Below, piece after piece: positions 24,866-34,546 of a stretch of 57,836 bases of DNA. Positions within the stretch are counted from its first letter, which is position 1. Each line of letters begins with the position of its first letter. Where the stretch lies: the NCBI GenBank assembly GCA_002842045.1, contig PHBX01000021.1, forward strand, positions 1-57,836. Direction: 5' to 3'. This DNA is from Chloroflexi bacterium HGW-Chloroflexi-3 (lineage in GTDB: Bacteria; Chloroflexota; Anaerolineae; Anaerolineales; Anaerolineaceae). The position numbers were made by a program, and so were the translations under genes. A model generated the notes under the pieces. It did no database searches. It saw only the letters and a list, made by a program, of their open reading frames with translations, and was not told the DNA's origin.

Positions 24866-27243
24866 ATGACAAATCAGAGAAAATGGTGGTTCGCTTTTTG
24901 GTCAGGAGCCATACTCGTGCTGGCTTTCACGGGGTGGGTTCTGTTCGCTCCGCCACAATTAAGTGTCAAGCTACCATGGTCATCGTGGATGGCAACAGCA
25001 TGGAACCAGGCTACCATCAGGGCGGTCTGATCATCGTGCACAGCTCTGATTATTATCAAATTGGGGATATTGTGGCATACAAACACCTTCAAATGGGCAA
25101 GTATGTCATTCATCGAATTATTGGTGAAGAATTAAATCGTTTTATTTTACAAGGTGATAACAATACCTGGACAGATGGCTTCAAACCATCGCAGGTGGAA
25201 ATTATCGGTAAACATTGGATTCACATCCCAAAACTAGGAAAAGTAATCTCATGGCTACGGAAACCCTATTACCTCGCTTTTACCGTCAGCCTTTTTGGAG
25301 GAGTGCTTATGATAAACTGGTTTAAAGAAAAAAATAAAAAATGGCGACCCAAACCCAAAAAGACCTTCAGCATGTATCAATGGATCAATGCAGAACATTT
25401 AGGAAAATCCGGCGAGACATATTTCCTCTCGCTGGGAATTTTTTTAATCATTGCCATCATTTTCGGAGGGATTGCATTTTCAAAACCTGTAGAAAAGAAC
25501 ATACCCCAGGATGTTTATTACAAACACACTGGAGAATTTAACTACAGCGCTCCTGCTCCGGAAGGTGTGTATGACAACACCACCATTCAATCGGGCTCAC
25601 CGGTTTTCCTAAAACTTACCTGTGAAATTCAGGTAAGTTATCAGTACACGTTAAATGGAAATGTTCTGTCTGGCATTCATGGAACCCAAGCGATGGCAGC
25701 TGTGATCAGTGACACTACTGGGTGGAAACGCACCATTCCATTACAAATAGAATCAGTGTTTCAGGGAAATTCGGTCAAATCTCAATCTTTATTTAATGTC
25801 TGCCAGGCTTCCGAAATGGTTGATGCTTTACGAGAAAAAACAGGGTTACAGCGTTCCGAGTTCTCGCTGGCGATCGTACCATCCACCAAAGTCAGTGGCC
25901 AAATTTCCGGTTTGCGATTGGATGATGAATTTTCTCCAACCTTGAATTTTAAATTCAACGATATTGGTTTCTGGATGGTGTCGTCTAATCCACCTGGTTC
26001 GCAAGAATCAGATCCTTTAAATCCCAGTTCGGAAGGTATGCTGCGTAATTGGGTTGAAACACCTGAAACGATGGCTTTTCTTGGATTGGACCTGCCGGTC
26101 AATGGAGTCAGGTGGGGAACATCGATTCTTTTTGTGTTGAGCGCGGGCTGGTTAGGTTTCCTGATGTATTCTACCGAGAAAATGAGTAGAACCAGCCAAT
26201 CCGCAGGTATACAGTTGCGTTACAGCCCGATGATTGTGAACGTTCAAAAACAACCACCCGCTTTAAGACGCGGTGACGTGGAGGTTCAAAAATTCGAAGA
26301 TCTGGCACGTCTAGCTGAGAGAAATAACAGTGTGATTCTACATGAATTTGATCAGGATGGCACCCATACTTATCTGGTGGAAGAGGATAACACAATTTAT
26401 CGCTTGAAATTTAAAGAGAACATACCAAACTTTAAAATTGAGGAGCTGAAAATTGTTGAAGCCGAATTGATTCAGGCACTGGAGCAAAATCAATTCGAAC
26501 TGTTCTACCAGCCAATGGTTGATATTAGCCAGCAACAAATTATTGGAGTAGAAGCTTTATTGCGTTGGAATCATCCAACTTTGGGAACACTTCCAGCCTC
26601 CGCCTTTATTATGGATGCTGAAGAGACTGGTTTAATCTATCAGTTAGGCGAATGGGTTTTACAGACTGCCTGTAAACAACTGAAGGAATGGGATGATGCA
26701 GGCAGCCCGACCGTCTCGATGGCGATTAATGTTTCCAGTAGACAACTGATCCCAGAGCTTCCACGACTGGTAAAGAGAGAATTGAAAAACCATAAACTGA
26801 ACCCTTATCGGTTGCAGTTGGAATTTACGGAAACACAATTGTTAGAAGATCTGGATCACAGTGTTGAAATTCTGGATTCCCTGAAAAAAATCGGCGTTGG
26901 CATTTCTATTGATAATTACACTGGAAAAGCTTCGATGGCTAATTTAGCTCGATTACAGGCAAAGAATTTAAAATTTGCATTAGCCATGATGAATCAAATG
27001 AGTGATCCTCAGATGAATGCCATCACTATCAGCACCATTGCTGCAGCACGTAGCCTTGGTATGGCGATTGATGCGGTTGGGGTAGAAACAGAAGAACAAC
27101 TCTGGTTCTTACGCTCCCACCTGGTCAGTTCTGCGCAAGGATACCTGTTTGGTAAACCAGTAACTGCCGATGAAACATTGCAGAAGCTGCTTGGTGCCGA
27201 TGATAAGGTGCAAGTGTACGAAACTACAAATTTCGACCTGTGA
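24866..27243 (+). CDS. SipW-type signal peptidase - DUF5305 - degenerate EAL fusion protein (N-terminal frameshift)
   Basis: ATG 24866 encodes a first membrane helix (KWWFAFWSGAILVLAFTGWV). The frame shifts by one missing base near 24963-24966, after which the 24883 frame continues to 27243. Counting from 24883: an S26B peptidase core with Ser39 in DGNSMEPGYH and His77 in YVIHRIIGE (His replacing Lys, as in SipW), helices at about 130-147 and 181-199, a DUF5305-like outer domain (about 205-390), a helix near 405-428 and a C-terminal EAL domain (about 530-770). EALLRW and GVETEEQ are kept, but the DDFG motif reads DNYT. It probably binds rather than cleaves c-di-GMP. The RTX gene starts 6 bases downstream. 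Confidence 0.75.
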
Positions 27244-27249
27244 GAAAAT

Positions 27250-27687
27250 ATGTACCGTAGAAGAATCCTCAGGATTTCATTTATTAGATTATGTTTTTTG
27301 ATACTTCTAAGTACCATTGGTGCCATCGCTGCTGCCAATTCTGTTCCCGTTTCATACGCGATGGATTCTACAATCCCGACCGACCAGAGCGAATTTATTC
27401 CTCCTCAATGTGCCGGGATGTCGTTTGATAACATTATCGTTGGATCCGGAGATATTGCTGGTGGTCCTGGAAATGATTTGATCTATGGTAGCCCTGGAGA
27501 TGATAATATTCGCGGAGGTATGGGGGAAGATTGTATTATTGGTGGTGGCGGAAATGACACTTTACGGGGACAGAATGGTGATGATATGTTGATAGGTGGA
27601 TCCGGGTATGATATTATCGATGGCGGACCAGGTTTTGATACCTGCATGTATGGTGGTGAAGTAAAAGAGTGTGAAGTTGAATACTGA
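27250..27687 (+). CDS. secreted RTX-repeat (hemolysin-type) calcium-binding protein
   Basis: This 145-residue protein has a signal peptide (MYRRRILRISFIRLCFLILL) and about seven tandem nonapeptides of the form GGxGxDxUx (for example GGPGNDLIY and GQNGDDMLI) from about residue 75 to 137, then a Cys-containing end. RTX repeats fold into a calcium-filled beta-roll outside the cell. It begins 6 bases after the SipW-EAL stop and probably belongs to the same operon, as a surface or matrix component. It lacks an enzymatic domain. Confidence 0.85.
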   Translation: MYRRRILRISFIRLCFLILLSTIGAIAAANSVPVSYAMDSTIPTDQSEFIPPQCAGMSFDNIIVGSGDIAGGPGNDLIYGSPGDDNIRGGMGEDCIIGGGGNDTLRGQNGDDMLIGGSGYDIIDGGPGFDTCMYGGEVKECEVEY

Positions 27688-28144
27688 AAATGGAACAATC
27701 ATCATTCTGAATGGCACCTCCAGCTCAAGGAAGACGAGTATCCTGAAAGCATTACAGGATATTATGGATGAACCGTACATGGAGGCTGGAATTGATAAAT
27801 TTATCTGGGTGTTACCGGATCGTTACTTGGATCGGCCTTTGTGGGACGATGTGCTGGTTGAGGACACCTGGTGGCAGGGTTGTATCGAACGATTCAGCAA
27901 ATTACCAGCGTATTTGATTGGAATCCGCTGTCCTTTGGAGGTGCTGGAAGAAAGGGAGAAATCCCGTCGCAATCGTACCCTGGGGCAAGCACACTTGCAA
28001 TTTGATATTGTGCTTGGCAGAGGCATATACGATCTAGAGGTTGATACATCCATCTTAACTGCAGAAGAGTGTGCGAAGTCAATTAAAGAAAGAATAACTT
28101 CTGAAGAACCTCCTTCGGCATTGAAAATATTAGCCAGAATCTAA
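27671..28144 (+). pseudogene. chloramphenicol-phosphotransferase-like kinase, probably inactivated
   Basis: This 157-residue frame starts GTG 27671 or TTG 27677 and overlaps the RTX stop. It keeps CPT-like segments: IIILNGTSSS, GIDKFIWVLPDRYLDRPLWD, LPAYLIGIRCPLEVLEERE, RTLGQAHLQFD and GIYDLEVDTS. The P-loop reads GTSSSRKTS, with Arg where the invariant Gly of GxxxxGKS/T should be. About 40 residues normally between LWDDV and the next strand are missing in frame. Together these suggest a decayed kinase, though the reading frame stays open. Confidence 0.7.
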
Positions 28145-28224
28145 TTCGAACTTATGATCATCCTCCCGAAATAATTTTTGACATAGAATCAATATTAGAA
28201 ATGCAAATTTGAGGAGGATTATTC

Positions 28225-28761
28225 ATGAAACGAATCATCAAATGGTCGAAACATGAATATAGTTTTAATCGAAGATTTATTGCCACACTTCTTGCGGGAG
28301 TCTTATTTCTCGTATTAATTCCTTTACTTCTCATTAGAGAATTACCGCCAGTCGATAAAATAATCGGTTTTCCATCCTTTTCATTTGGGATTATCAATTA
28401 TGCCATTGGTGGAATTATGGTTCTGATCGGTGCAATTTATGCGTTCCGGTCGATTATTTCTCAATTGACACGTGCCAGAGGGACTCCACTGCCGATGATG
28501 GCAACCCAAAAATTGTTGATCGATGGTCCATTCAAACAAAGCCGCAATCCGATGGGGTTTGGAGCGATTACCATGTATCTTGGGATGGCTATTGTTGTAG
28601 GATCATTATCCTCTCTAATAATGGTTCTCCTCTTCTTACTGTTATTAATCCTTTGGATCAAAAAGGTTGAAGAAAAAGAATTGGAAATCCGTTTTGGGCA
28701 GGATTATGTGAATTACAAGAATTCCACGCCATTTATGCTTCCAAGACTATGGAGGAAGTGA
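28225..28761 (+). CDS. isoprenylcysteine carboxyl methyltransferase-family membrane protein
   Basis: This 178-residue protein has about four to five helices. The C-terminal ICMT/PEMT signature is visible as LLIDGPFKQSRNPMGFG (about 94-110), with the closing EEKELEIRFGQDYVNYKN. The family methylates lipid-linked or small substrates using S-adenosylmethionine at the membrane. GAGGAGG lies 10 bases before the ATG. A solitary gene; substrate unknown. Confidence 0.82.
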   Translation: MKRIIKWSKHEYSFNRRFIATLLAGVLFLVLIPLLLIRELPPVDKIIGFPSFSFGIINYAIGGIMVLIGAIYAFRSIISQLTRARGTPLPMMATQKLLIDGPFKQSRNPMGFGAITMYLGMAIVVGSLSSLIMVLLFLLLLILWIKKVEEKELEIRFGQDYVNYKNSTPFMLPRLWRK

Positions 28762-28777
28762 TTCCTGAATTAAACAT

Positions 28778-29034
28778 ATGTCCGGATTCAAACAAATACC
28801 TAAACCAATTCTAAAACTTATCCACTCTCCCCCACAAGTTGCTTACGCACTCGGACTCGGTCCATTGTTGGGAAAATTTGTTTTGTTGCTGACAACAATG
28901 GGTCGTATTTCCGGTAAAAGGCGGGTATTTCGATTCCCCCAACCCCAACGGATTTGACGGATTACACCAAAGATATTGCATTGGTGGTGATTGATCCAAC
29001 ACTACCACTCAATGAACATGTATCTCATTCCTAA
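28778..29034 (+). pseudogene. remnant of a nitroreductase-family deazaflavin enzyme fused to unknown tail
   Basis: ATG 28778 starts MSGFKQIPKPILKLIHSPPQ, continuing to LLLTTMGRISGKRRV, matching the N-terminus of F420-type deazaflavin nitroreductase proteins. The frame then fails, stopping at TGA around 28957. In another frame DLTDYTKDIALVVIDPTLPL runs to TAA 29034 and does not look like the same family. Most of the enzyme is gone. Confidence 0.55.
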
Positions 29035-29110
29035 CTTTATAAATACTGTTTGATCCTGACACTAATTTGTTGTATGCTTTTGATTACCATCTATCACATC
29101 AGGAGTCAGC

Positions 29111-29587
29111 ATGCAAAAAATATCCACCTGTTTATGGTTTAATGATCAAGCTGAAGAAGCTGTAAATTTTTACGCCTCCATTTTCAACAATTCTAAAATT
29201 TTAGAAACTGCTTATTACAATGAAGAAGGATATGGAGAACCCGGAAAAGTGATGACCATTACCTTTGAGATCGAAGGACAGAGATTCATGGCATTGAATG
29301 GTGGTCCCGAATTTAGTTTCACTCATGCCATATCCTTCATGGTCGATTGTGCGACCCAGGATGAAGTCGATTATTATTGGGATCGGCTTTTGGAGGGTGG
29401 TGAAGCAGAACAATGCGGTTGGTTGCGAGATAAATTTGGAGTCTCCTGGCAGATCATCCCATCCATCATCGGAAAGCTCATGCAGGATCAGAACCCTGAG
29501 CGCTCTAAACGGGTCATGAAAGCCATGTTGAGTATGGTTAAATTGGATATAGATTTATTGCAGAAGGCCTATCAAGGAAGAGAGTAA
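29111..29587 (+). CDS. VOC-family protein (PhnB/3-dmu-9 3-mt type)
   Basis: This 158-residue protein opens with MQKISTCLWFNDQAEEAVNF, then FEIEGQRFMALNGGPEF and DKFGVSWQIIPSI, the hallmark order of PhnB-like VOC proteins (two beta-alpha-beta-beta-beta units). The members of this group have been named 3-demethylubiquinone methyltransferase domain proteins but most have no proven activity. AGGAG precedes the ATG. Single gene. Confidence 0.88.
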   Translation: MQKISTCLWFNDQAEEAVNFYASIFNNSKILETAYYNEEGYGEPGKVMTITFEIEGQRFMALNGGPEFSFTHAISFMVDCATQDEVDYYWDRLLEGGEAEQCGWLRDKFGVSWQIIPSIIGKLMQDQNPERSKRVMKAMLSMVKLDIDLLQKAYQGRE

Positions 29588-29670
29588 GCTTCAACTTTAA
29601 CCTTATATAACTCCCAATAATAATCAATAGGGAGTATATTTTAATTTAAATCATAATTTAAGAAAATGTT

Positions 29671-30099
29671 ATGGGAACAAATTTAAATTCCTCATCTGAT
29701 TCAAAAAACAATAGACGCTGGTTATTTATTCTAATAGGAATATTAGCAGCTTGTTTCCTGATTACAGCATGCATTGCTGTAATTGGTGCAATAATCTATT
29801 TTGGCATTGGGAAATCCAGTTCCATTAATATTAATGAAGTTCCCAATGTAGCCATCGAACTATCTGTTGATGATGATGGCTGTGGAATTGTACGTGGCGA
29901 TGTCCAGGGGGACACTCCTGTCAGTTCATTAACCTGGGTCATCCAGGATCAGGATGGATTCTCTGTTTTGGAGAGAAATGCCGAAAATGAGGATCAATAC
30001 AGATATTTTGCCAGTGGAACTTATACCGTTCATATCAAAGCCTGGTATGAAGGTGCTTATCACCAAATCAGCGACCAGGTGACAATTCATTGTAAATAA
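29671..30099 (+). CDS. membrane-anchored hypothetical with Ig-like extracellular domain
   Basis: This 142-residue protein has a polar N-terminus, one helix at about 18-46 (WLFILIGILAACFLITACIA) and an outside domain rich in strands with two Cys (DDDGCGIV near 70 and a C-terminal HC). The sequence TYTVHIKAWYEGAYHQISD recalls PKD/Ig-like folds. I recognise no named family. The neighbours are unrelated. Confidence 0.6.
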   Translation: MGTNLNSSSDSKNNRRWLFILIGILAACFLITACIAVIGAIIYFGIGKSSSININEVPNVAIELSVDDDGCGIVRGDVQGDTPVSSLTWVIQDQDGFSVLERNAENEDQYRYFASGTYTVHIKAWYEGAYHQISDQVTIHCK

Positions 30100-30230
30100 G
30101 ACCCTAAGGTCCAAAACATAATCAGCTTTTCAGGAAAACCATAGCCAGTTTAAAACCAATCGTTAAACTTAATACGATAAAATTTGTTCATATCGAATCA
30201 ATAATCAGTAAGTTATGAGGAGATGTGATC

Positions 30231-30917
30231 ATGTCCATCAATAGCTCAACTATTCATTTGATCATCATTCTGGTTGTATCTGCACTACTTATTTTCACAG
30301 GATTGAAAAAACAACCTGGAATTGGTATCTTTGGTGCCATCATAATCATCGTTTTATTTATGTGGGTTCGTGGTGATCCTATATCTCAAATTGGTTTTGC
30401 TCCTCCCCAGAATTGGATATTTACCATTCTGATGGGACTCGGATTGGGATTGATCATCCAGCTATTATCAGTGATCCTGATTGAGCCATTAACAGAGAAA
30501 TTTACTAACACCAAACATGATCATAGCCTGGTTAATGCTGTCAAGGGGAACTGGAAAGTATTTTTACAATGGATGTTGATGGTATGGATTCTGGTGGCTG
30601 TTGTCGAGGAAGGAATTTATCGGGGTTATCTGATGACTGAACTAAAAAATCTTTTGGGTGCAGGAAGTATTGCATTGGTCATCAACCTTCTATATTCTTC
30701 CATTGTATTTGGGCTTTCCCACGGCTACCAGGGATCCAGTGGCAAGCTCAGCACCGGAATTGTCGGTGTTGTATTGGGCGGAATTTTCATTCTCAGTGAT
30801 TTCAACCTGTGGCTGGTAATCTTCACCCACGGTTTTATTGATACGATTGGAATTGGACTCATTGCTGTAGATGGGGATGACTATTTACAAAAACGAATTT
30901 GGAGAAAAAATACATAA
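30231..30917 (+). CDS. CPBP-family intramembrane glutamic protease
   Basis: The ATG at 30231 is preferred over GTG 30225 because GAGGAG lies eight bases upstream, giving 228 residues. Seven or so helices include motif 1 VVEEGIYRGYL (EExxxR), motif 2 GLSHGYQG and motif 3 TTHG-like FTHGFIDT. CPBP/Abi proteases (CAAX-type) process membrane peptides or give bacteriocin self-immunity. No bacteriocin gene is adjacent. Confidence 0.88.
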   Translation: MSINSSTIHLIIILVVSALLIFTGLKKQPGIGIFGAIIIIVLFMWVRGDPISQIGFAPPQNWIFTILMGLGLGLIIQLLSVILIEPLTEKFTNTKHDHSLVNAVKGNWKVFLQWMLMVWILVAVVEEGIYRGYLMTELKNLLGAGSIALVINLLYSSIVFGLSHGYQGSSGKLSTGIVGVVLGGIFILSDFNLWLVIFTHGFIDTIGIGLIAVDGDDYLQKRIWRKNT

Positions 30918-31226
30918 AAACACGCTATCTCCTTCCTTTGAACATATGCCAGGAATCATCCAACTCATTTTGTTAACCTTTTCTGATTATTTCTACTGAG
31001 CAAATTTTTATTAACAAATATTTGCAGTCTTTTATTAATATGCTATTATTTATCTTATTACTATCAAAACACACAACTATAATCGCATTAACACACCACA
31101 TCAAGAATTCACAATCCTTTTGGATTTTTTCTTAAATAATCTGAAATTAATCATGACTTCACTTACATCAGACTCGAACGAAAGCTTTATTTCAGAAGTT
31201 TACAAGATATAGAAAAGAGATAATTT
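30918..31226. other. AT-rich intergenic region
   Basis: This 309-base gap holds no convincing ORF. It contains repeated TTATTAA-like tracts near 31010-31050 and a small AATCC-TTTT-GGATT hairpin with a T run near 31112-31131 that could be a weak terminator. The promoter of the methyltransferase gene is likely here, but I cannot point to clear -35/-10 boxes. Confidence 0.35.
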
Positions 31227-32222
31227 ATGGAACTATCGAATTATTCTGCCCAGGAAAAAATGTGGAAATTAGCATTAGGATTTGCGAATACAGCTGTCCT
31301 TTATGCGCTTATCAAATCTGAAGTCGTTGAAGAATTGCGTTTTGATTCAAAGACATTAGATGAACTTGTTTATGCTTGTGGCCTTGACCCAGATGTTCTT
31401 TTTCGTTCTTTAAGGTTTGCTGAAGTCATCGAAGTAATCACATTACAGGATGACAAATATGCCTTATCTGATATGGGTAAATTATTATTGAAGGATGTCC
31501 CGGGGAGTTTATATTACGGAATAATGTTGGCTGGAAGTGATCCATGGCAACAAGCCTGGCATAATTTAACATACTCATTAACAATTGGTGAGAATGCTTT
31601 CGAAGCTGCTATGGGTACACCATTTTATGATTACATCAATCGTTTTAAACAGTATGGTGATCCTTATAACCGTTGGATGACAATTTCGACAAAAATGTCC
31701 GCCAATTCTATTGTTCAAGCATATGATTTCTCAACAATCAAGACTGTTTGTGACATTGGTGGTGGACAGGGTGTCTTGCTGCAAACCTTGTTGGAAGAAA
31801 ATCCACATATGCAGGGCATTTTGTTTGATCAACAAAGTGTGGTCGAAACCCATATTCTTTCAGATTTGTCTGATCGCGTAAGAGTCGAAGCCGGAAATTT
31901 TTTCGAGAAAGTTCCATCAGCTGATTTGATGATTTTAAAAAGTGTTTTACACAATTGGGAGGATGAAAAGGCATTGATGGTCTTGAATAATTGTCGCGAA
32001 GTGATGTCTCAATCTTCACGACTGTTGATCATTGAAATGATAATCGACTCACCCACTGATCTAATTGGTGCTTTTTATGATTTAAACATGCAGGTACTAT
32101 TCAATGGCAAGGAACGCACAGAAGAAGAATTTGATGGTTTGCTAAAGAAAGCAAATTTACAAATAAAACGAATTATCCCAACGAAATCACTTGTAAAAAT
32201 CTTAGAGGTGTTTTTAGAATAA
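31227..32222 (+). CDS. SAM-dependent O-methyltransferase (hydroxyneurosporene/ASMT-like)
   Basis: This 331-residue protein has an N-terminal winged-helix dimerisation domain (about 1-100) and a Rossmann methyltransferase domain with the SAM loop VCDIGGGQGVLLQTLL (about 171-186). The catalytic His appears in LHNWEDEKALMVL (about 235-247), typical of class I O-methyltransferases acting on phenols or carotenoid-like substrates. AGAGAT precedes the ATG. No biosynthetic partners are adjacent, so the substrate is unknown. Confidence 0.85.
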   Translation: MELSNYSAQEKMWKLALGFANTAVLYALIKSEVVEELRFDSKTLDELVYACGLDPDVLFRSLRFAEVIEVITLQDDKYALSDMGKLLLKDVPGSLYYGIMLAGSDPWQQAWHNLTYSLTIGENAFEAAMGTPFYDYINRFKQYGDPYNRWMTISTKMSANSIVQAYDFSTIKTVCDIGGGQGVLLQTLLEENPHMQGILFDQQSVVETHILSDLSDRVRVEAGNFFEKVPSADLMILKSVLHNWEDEKALMVLNNCREVMSQSSRLLIIEMIIDSPTDLIGAFYDLNMQVLFNGKERTEEEFDGLLKKANLQIKRIIPTKSLVKILEVFLE

Positions 32223-32292
32223 CTATGAGATAATCACTTCATCCCGGAAAGATTATTCCTTCCAAACTCCCATTCATGAAGGAAATACATCG

Positions 32293-32985
32293 ATGTCAAA
32301 CAATACCTCAACAGAACCTCATTCCGAAAATTGGAAATCACTTTATAAAGTGGCAGGTATCGCCAGTATCTTCATGCTGGTAATCATGGTGATCCAGATC
32401 ATCATCTATATTCTGTGGCCACCACCAGAAACAGCCATCGATTTCTTTTACCTTTTTCAGTCCAATTGGCTTTTAGGTCTATTGAGTCTGGACTTACTTT
32501 ATATCCTCAACAACACAATATTGATCGTGATATATCTTGCTTTATATTTTTCTTTGCGCAAGATTAATAAAGCAGTAATGTTGATAGGGTTAGTGCTGGG
32601 ATTGGTAGGCATCGCTGCTTACTTTGCTTCCAATATGTCCTTTGAAATGCTTTCGCTCAGCAATCAATATGCAACCGCTTCGTCTGAGAGTTATCAAACG
32701 GCTTTACTAGGCGCAGGTGCTGCATTATTAGCTGTCTATAAAGGCACAGCTTTCAATGTTTATTATATTTTGAATGCCATCACGTTATTGATTTTCGCTA
32801 TTGTTATGTTGCGCAGTGATATTTTTAACAAAACCACAGCCATCATCGGAATCATATCAGGCGTGTTGATGTCAATTCCATCTACGGCTGGAGCGATTGG
32901 ACTGGTATTTTCTCTCGGGTCGCTCATCCCCTGGGCGATATTTCTGGTTTTGATCTCCAGAAAATTCAACAAACTCTGTCACTAG
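32293..32985 (+). CDS. DUF4386-like membrane protein
   Basis: This 230-residue protein has about seven hydrophobic helices and the SLDLLYILNNTILIVIYLAL segment often seen in DUF4386 proteins. The function is unknown. AAGGAAA precedes the ATG. It lies 70 bases after the methyltransferase and may be transcribed with it and with the small membrane protein that follows. Confidence 0.75.
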   Translation: MSNNTSTEPHSENWKSLYKVAGIASIFMLVIMVIQIIIYILWPPPETAIDFFYLFQSNWLLGLLSLDLLYILNNTILIVIYLALYFSLRKINKAVMLIGLVLGLVGIAAYFASNMSFEMLSLSNQYATASSESYQTALLGAGAALLAVYKGTAFNVYYILNAITLLIFAIVMLRSDIFNKTTAIIGIISGVLMSIPSTAGAIGLVFSLGSLIPWAIFLVLISRKFNKLCH

Positions 32986-33098
32986 ATTTTGATTTGATTT
33001 AGCTGAATTTCGGTTATTTATTAAATATGTTTTTATTTTGAACAGATAAACCTATAATTTAACCATCCTATGTTTTTTTCATTGGATAGAATGGTTAT

Positions 33099-33461
33099 AT
33101 GAATAAATCTATCTTAATCACAAGAGGTTTTGTATTACTGAACACAATCATCTGGTTGGCATTCAGTATTATCGTTGCGACCGGTATTCACCCTGCCTTA
33201 CCAGATTCTGAACTTTATAAGTGGTTTCTGGCAATATCAGCATTTATATCTGCAGCATTTTTGTTGTTGTTATACTTCTTACTCAAGAAAAGAACAAAAA
33301 TTGCTTTTTTCCTTGCAATCACCTTCTTATTCTTCATTGCAGTACTCACAGTAATAGATGACTTAGGATGGATTGGTTTTATCGTTCTATATATCACTCT
33401 TTTTCCAATGATTTTATTAATCAAAAATCGAAAGTGGTTTCTCAAAACGAATTCCAGTTAA
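33099..33461 (+). CDS. four-helix membrane protein of unknown function
   Basis: This 120-residue protein has four hydrophobic segments at about 7-27, 42-63, 70-87 and 92-108 and a basic C-terminus (KNRKWFLKTNSS). I recognise no family. The ribosome site is weak. The following 80 bases lead to the convergent epimerase gene. Confidence 0.65.
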   Translation: MNKSILITRGFVLLNTIIWLAFSIIVATGIHPALPDSELYKWFLAISAFISAAFLLLLYFLLKKRTKIAFFLAITFLFFIAVLTVIDDLGWIGFIVLYITLFPMILLIKNRKWFLKTNSS

Positions 33462-33540
33462 TTCGATTCAAAAATTTGAGTGCTGATTGGATATCTACCT
33501 AAGACTCATAAATATCCAACTTTTCAGACTCCTCAGATGA

Positions 33541-34479
33541 TTATTGGTTACTCATTTTTCTTTTTTTTAAGTATTCAATCGTTTCTTGCATTGCTTGTGA
33601 AAATGGTGTGGTTTTGAGTCCAAAGGTTTTTTCAGCTTTGCTGCTATTTATCACATACGGATTCATCCATTCAAACATCATTTCAACCGTTTCAGCTATT
33701 TCTTTATTGAACAATCCAATCATCCTCATCATCAAAGGTCCACCTACCATGGATTTTACCGGTTTACCAAATTCAGATTCAATTAATTTAAGGAATTCTG
33801 CCTGAGTGATGGGAGGATTCGTTGGGGCAAACCAGACCTGTCCCAAACCAGAGTCATTTGTGCCTAATTCAGCCAATAACATTCCAAAATCTTTGATGTA
33901 AGTGAACGAATGAGGTTGATCCACATTACCCAGTAAGTTTACCGTTTTTCCTTTGACTGCTGGTTCTATCGCGTAACCGGTAAATGCTGTGTCATAAGGT
34001 CCAAAAAAATCTGATGCCCTTCCGATAACAGCTTGAACTTTACCTGATGAGTGCGCATTCATGATTTCCTGAGCCATTTCAGCACGCACTTTTCCTTTTC
34101 TGGTATTCGGATTAATCGGGAAATCTTCAGTCAACGGACCTGAAAAATGCCCATACATATATAAATTATCACCAACTACCATGCGTGAGCGATTCGCAAT
34201 GGCAGCATCCAGAATTGCATTTTGAAGTGACGGGAATTTATCCACCCATTCATAATAATGAGGTTGAGCACATTGATAAATCGCTGTTGAATCCCTGGTG
34301 AGTTCGATATTTTTACTGACATCATAAGCATCGCTGCTGATTATCTCGACACCATCCAGTGGATCCATCATTTTTCCGGTGCGATTTATCATCCTGACAG
34401 ATTTTCCCTTTTTCAATAGCGCGTCTGCTGTCCAACGTCCCAAAGGACCAGTACCAAATATTACGTGTAATTCTTTCAT
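33541..34479 (-). CDS. NAD(P)-dependent epimerase/dehydratase
   Basis: The ATG at 34479 is chosen for its AAGGAG at a five-base spacing and because the Rossmann fold starts at once (KELHVIFGTGPLGRWTA), giving 312 residues; an earlier start would add an unrelated leader. GTGPLG is the NAD(P) loop; the YxxxK of classical SDR enzymes is not clearly visible (a Tyr appears in NLYMYGHF), as in atypical extended SDRs. It lies downstream of a TetR gene on the same strand, which probably controls it. Confidence 0.85.
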   Translation of the reverse strand: MKELHVIFGTGPLGRWTADALLKKGKSVRMINRTGKMMDPLDGVEIISSDAYDVSKNIELTRDSTAIYQCAQPHYYEWVDKFPSLQNAILDAAIANRSRMVVGDNLYMYGHFSGPLTEDFPINPNTRKGKVRAEMAQEIMNAHSSGKVQAVIGRASDFFGPYDTAFTGYAIEPAVKGKTVNLLGNVDQPHSFTYIKDFGMLLAELGTNDSGLGQVWFAPTNPPITQAEFLKLIESEFGKPVKSMVGGPLMMRMIGLFNKEIAETVEMMFEWMNPYVINSSKAEKTFGLKTTPFSQAMQETIEYLKKRKMSNQ

Positions 34480-34546
34480 TATTCTCCTTGCCGATATAAA
34501 AAAAACGATTAACAAATTGATCAAATAAACGGGTCTACGATTCTTC

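Noticed and set aside
27440..27640. Repeats in the RTX gene as a CRISPR or minisatellite
   Set aside because: They are 27-base codon repeats encoding calcium-binding nonapeptides, with no spacers.
27483..27780. Minus-strand ORFs within the RTX gene
   Set aside because: They are shadows of the glycine-rich repeats and contain no recognisable domain.
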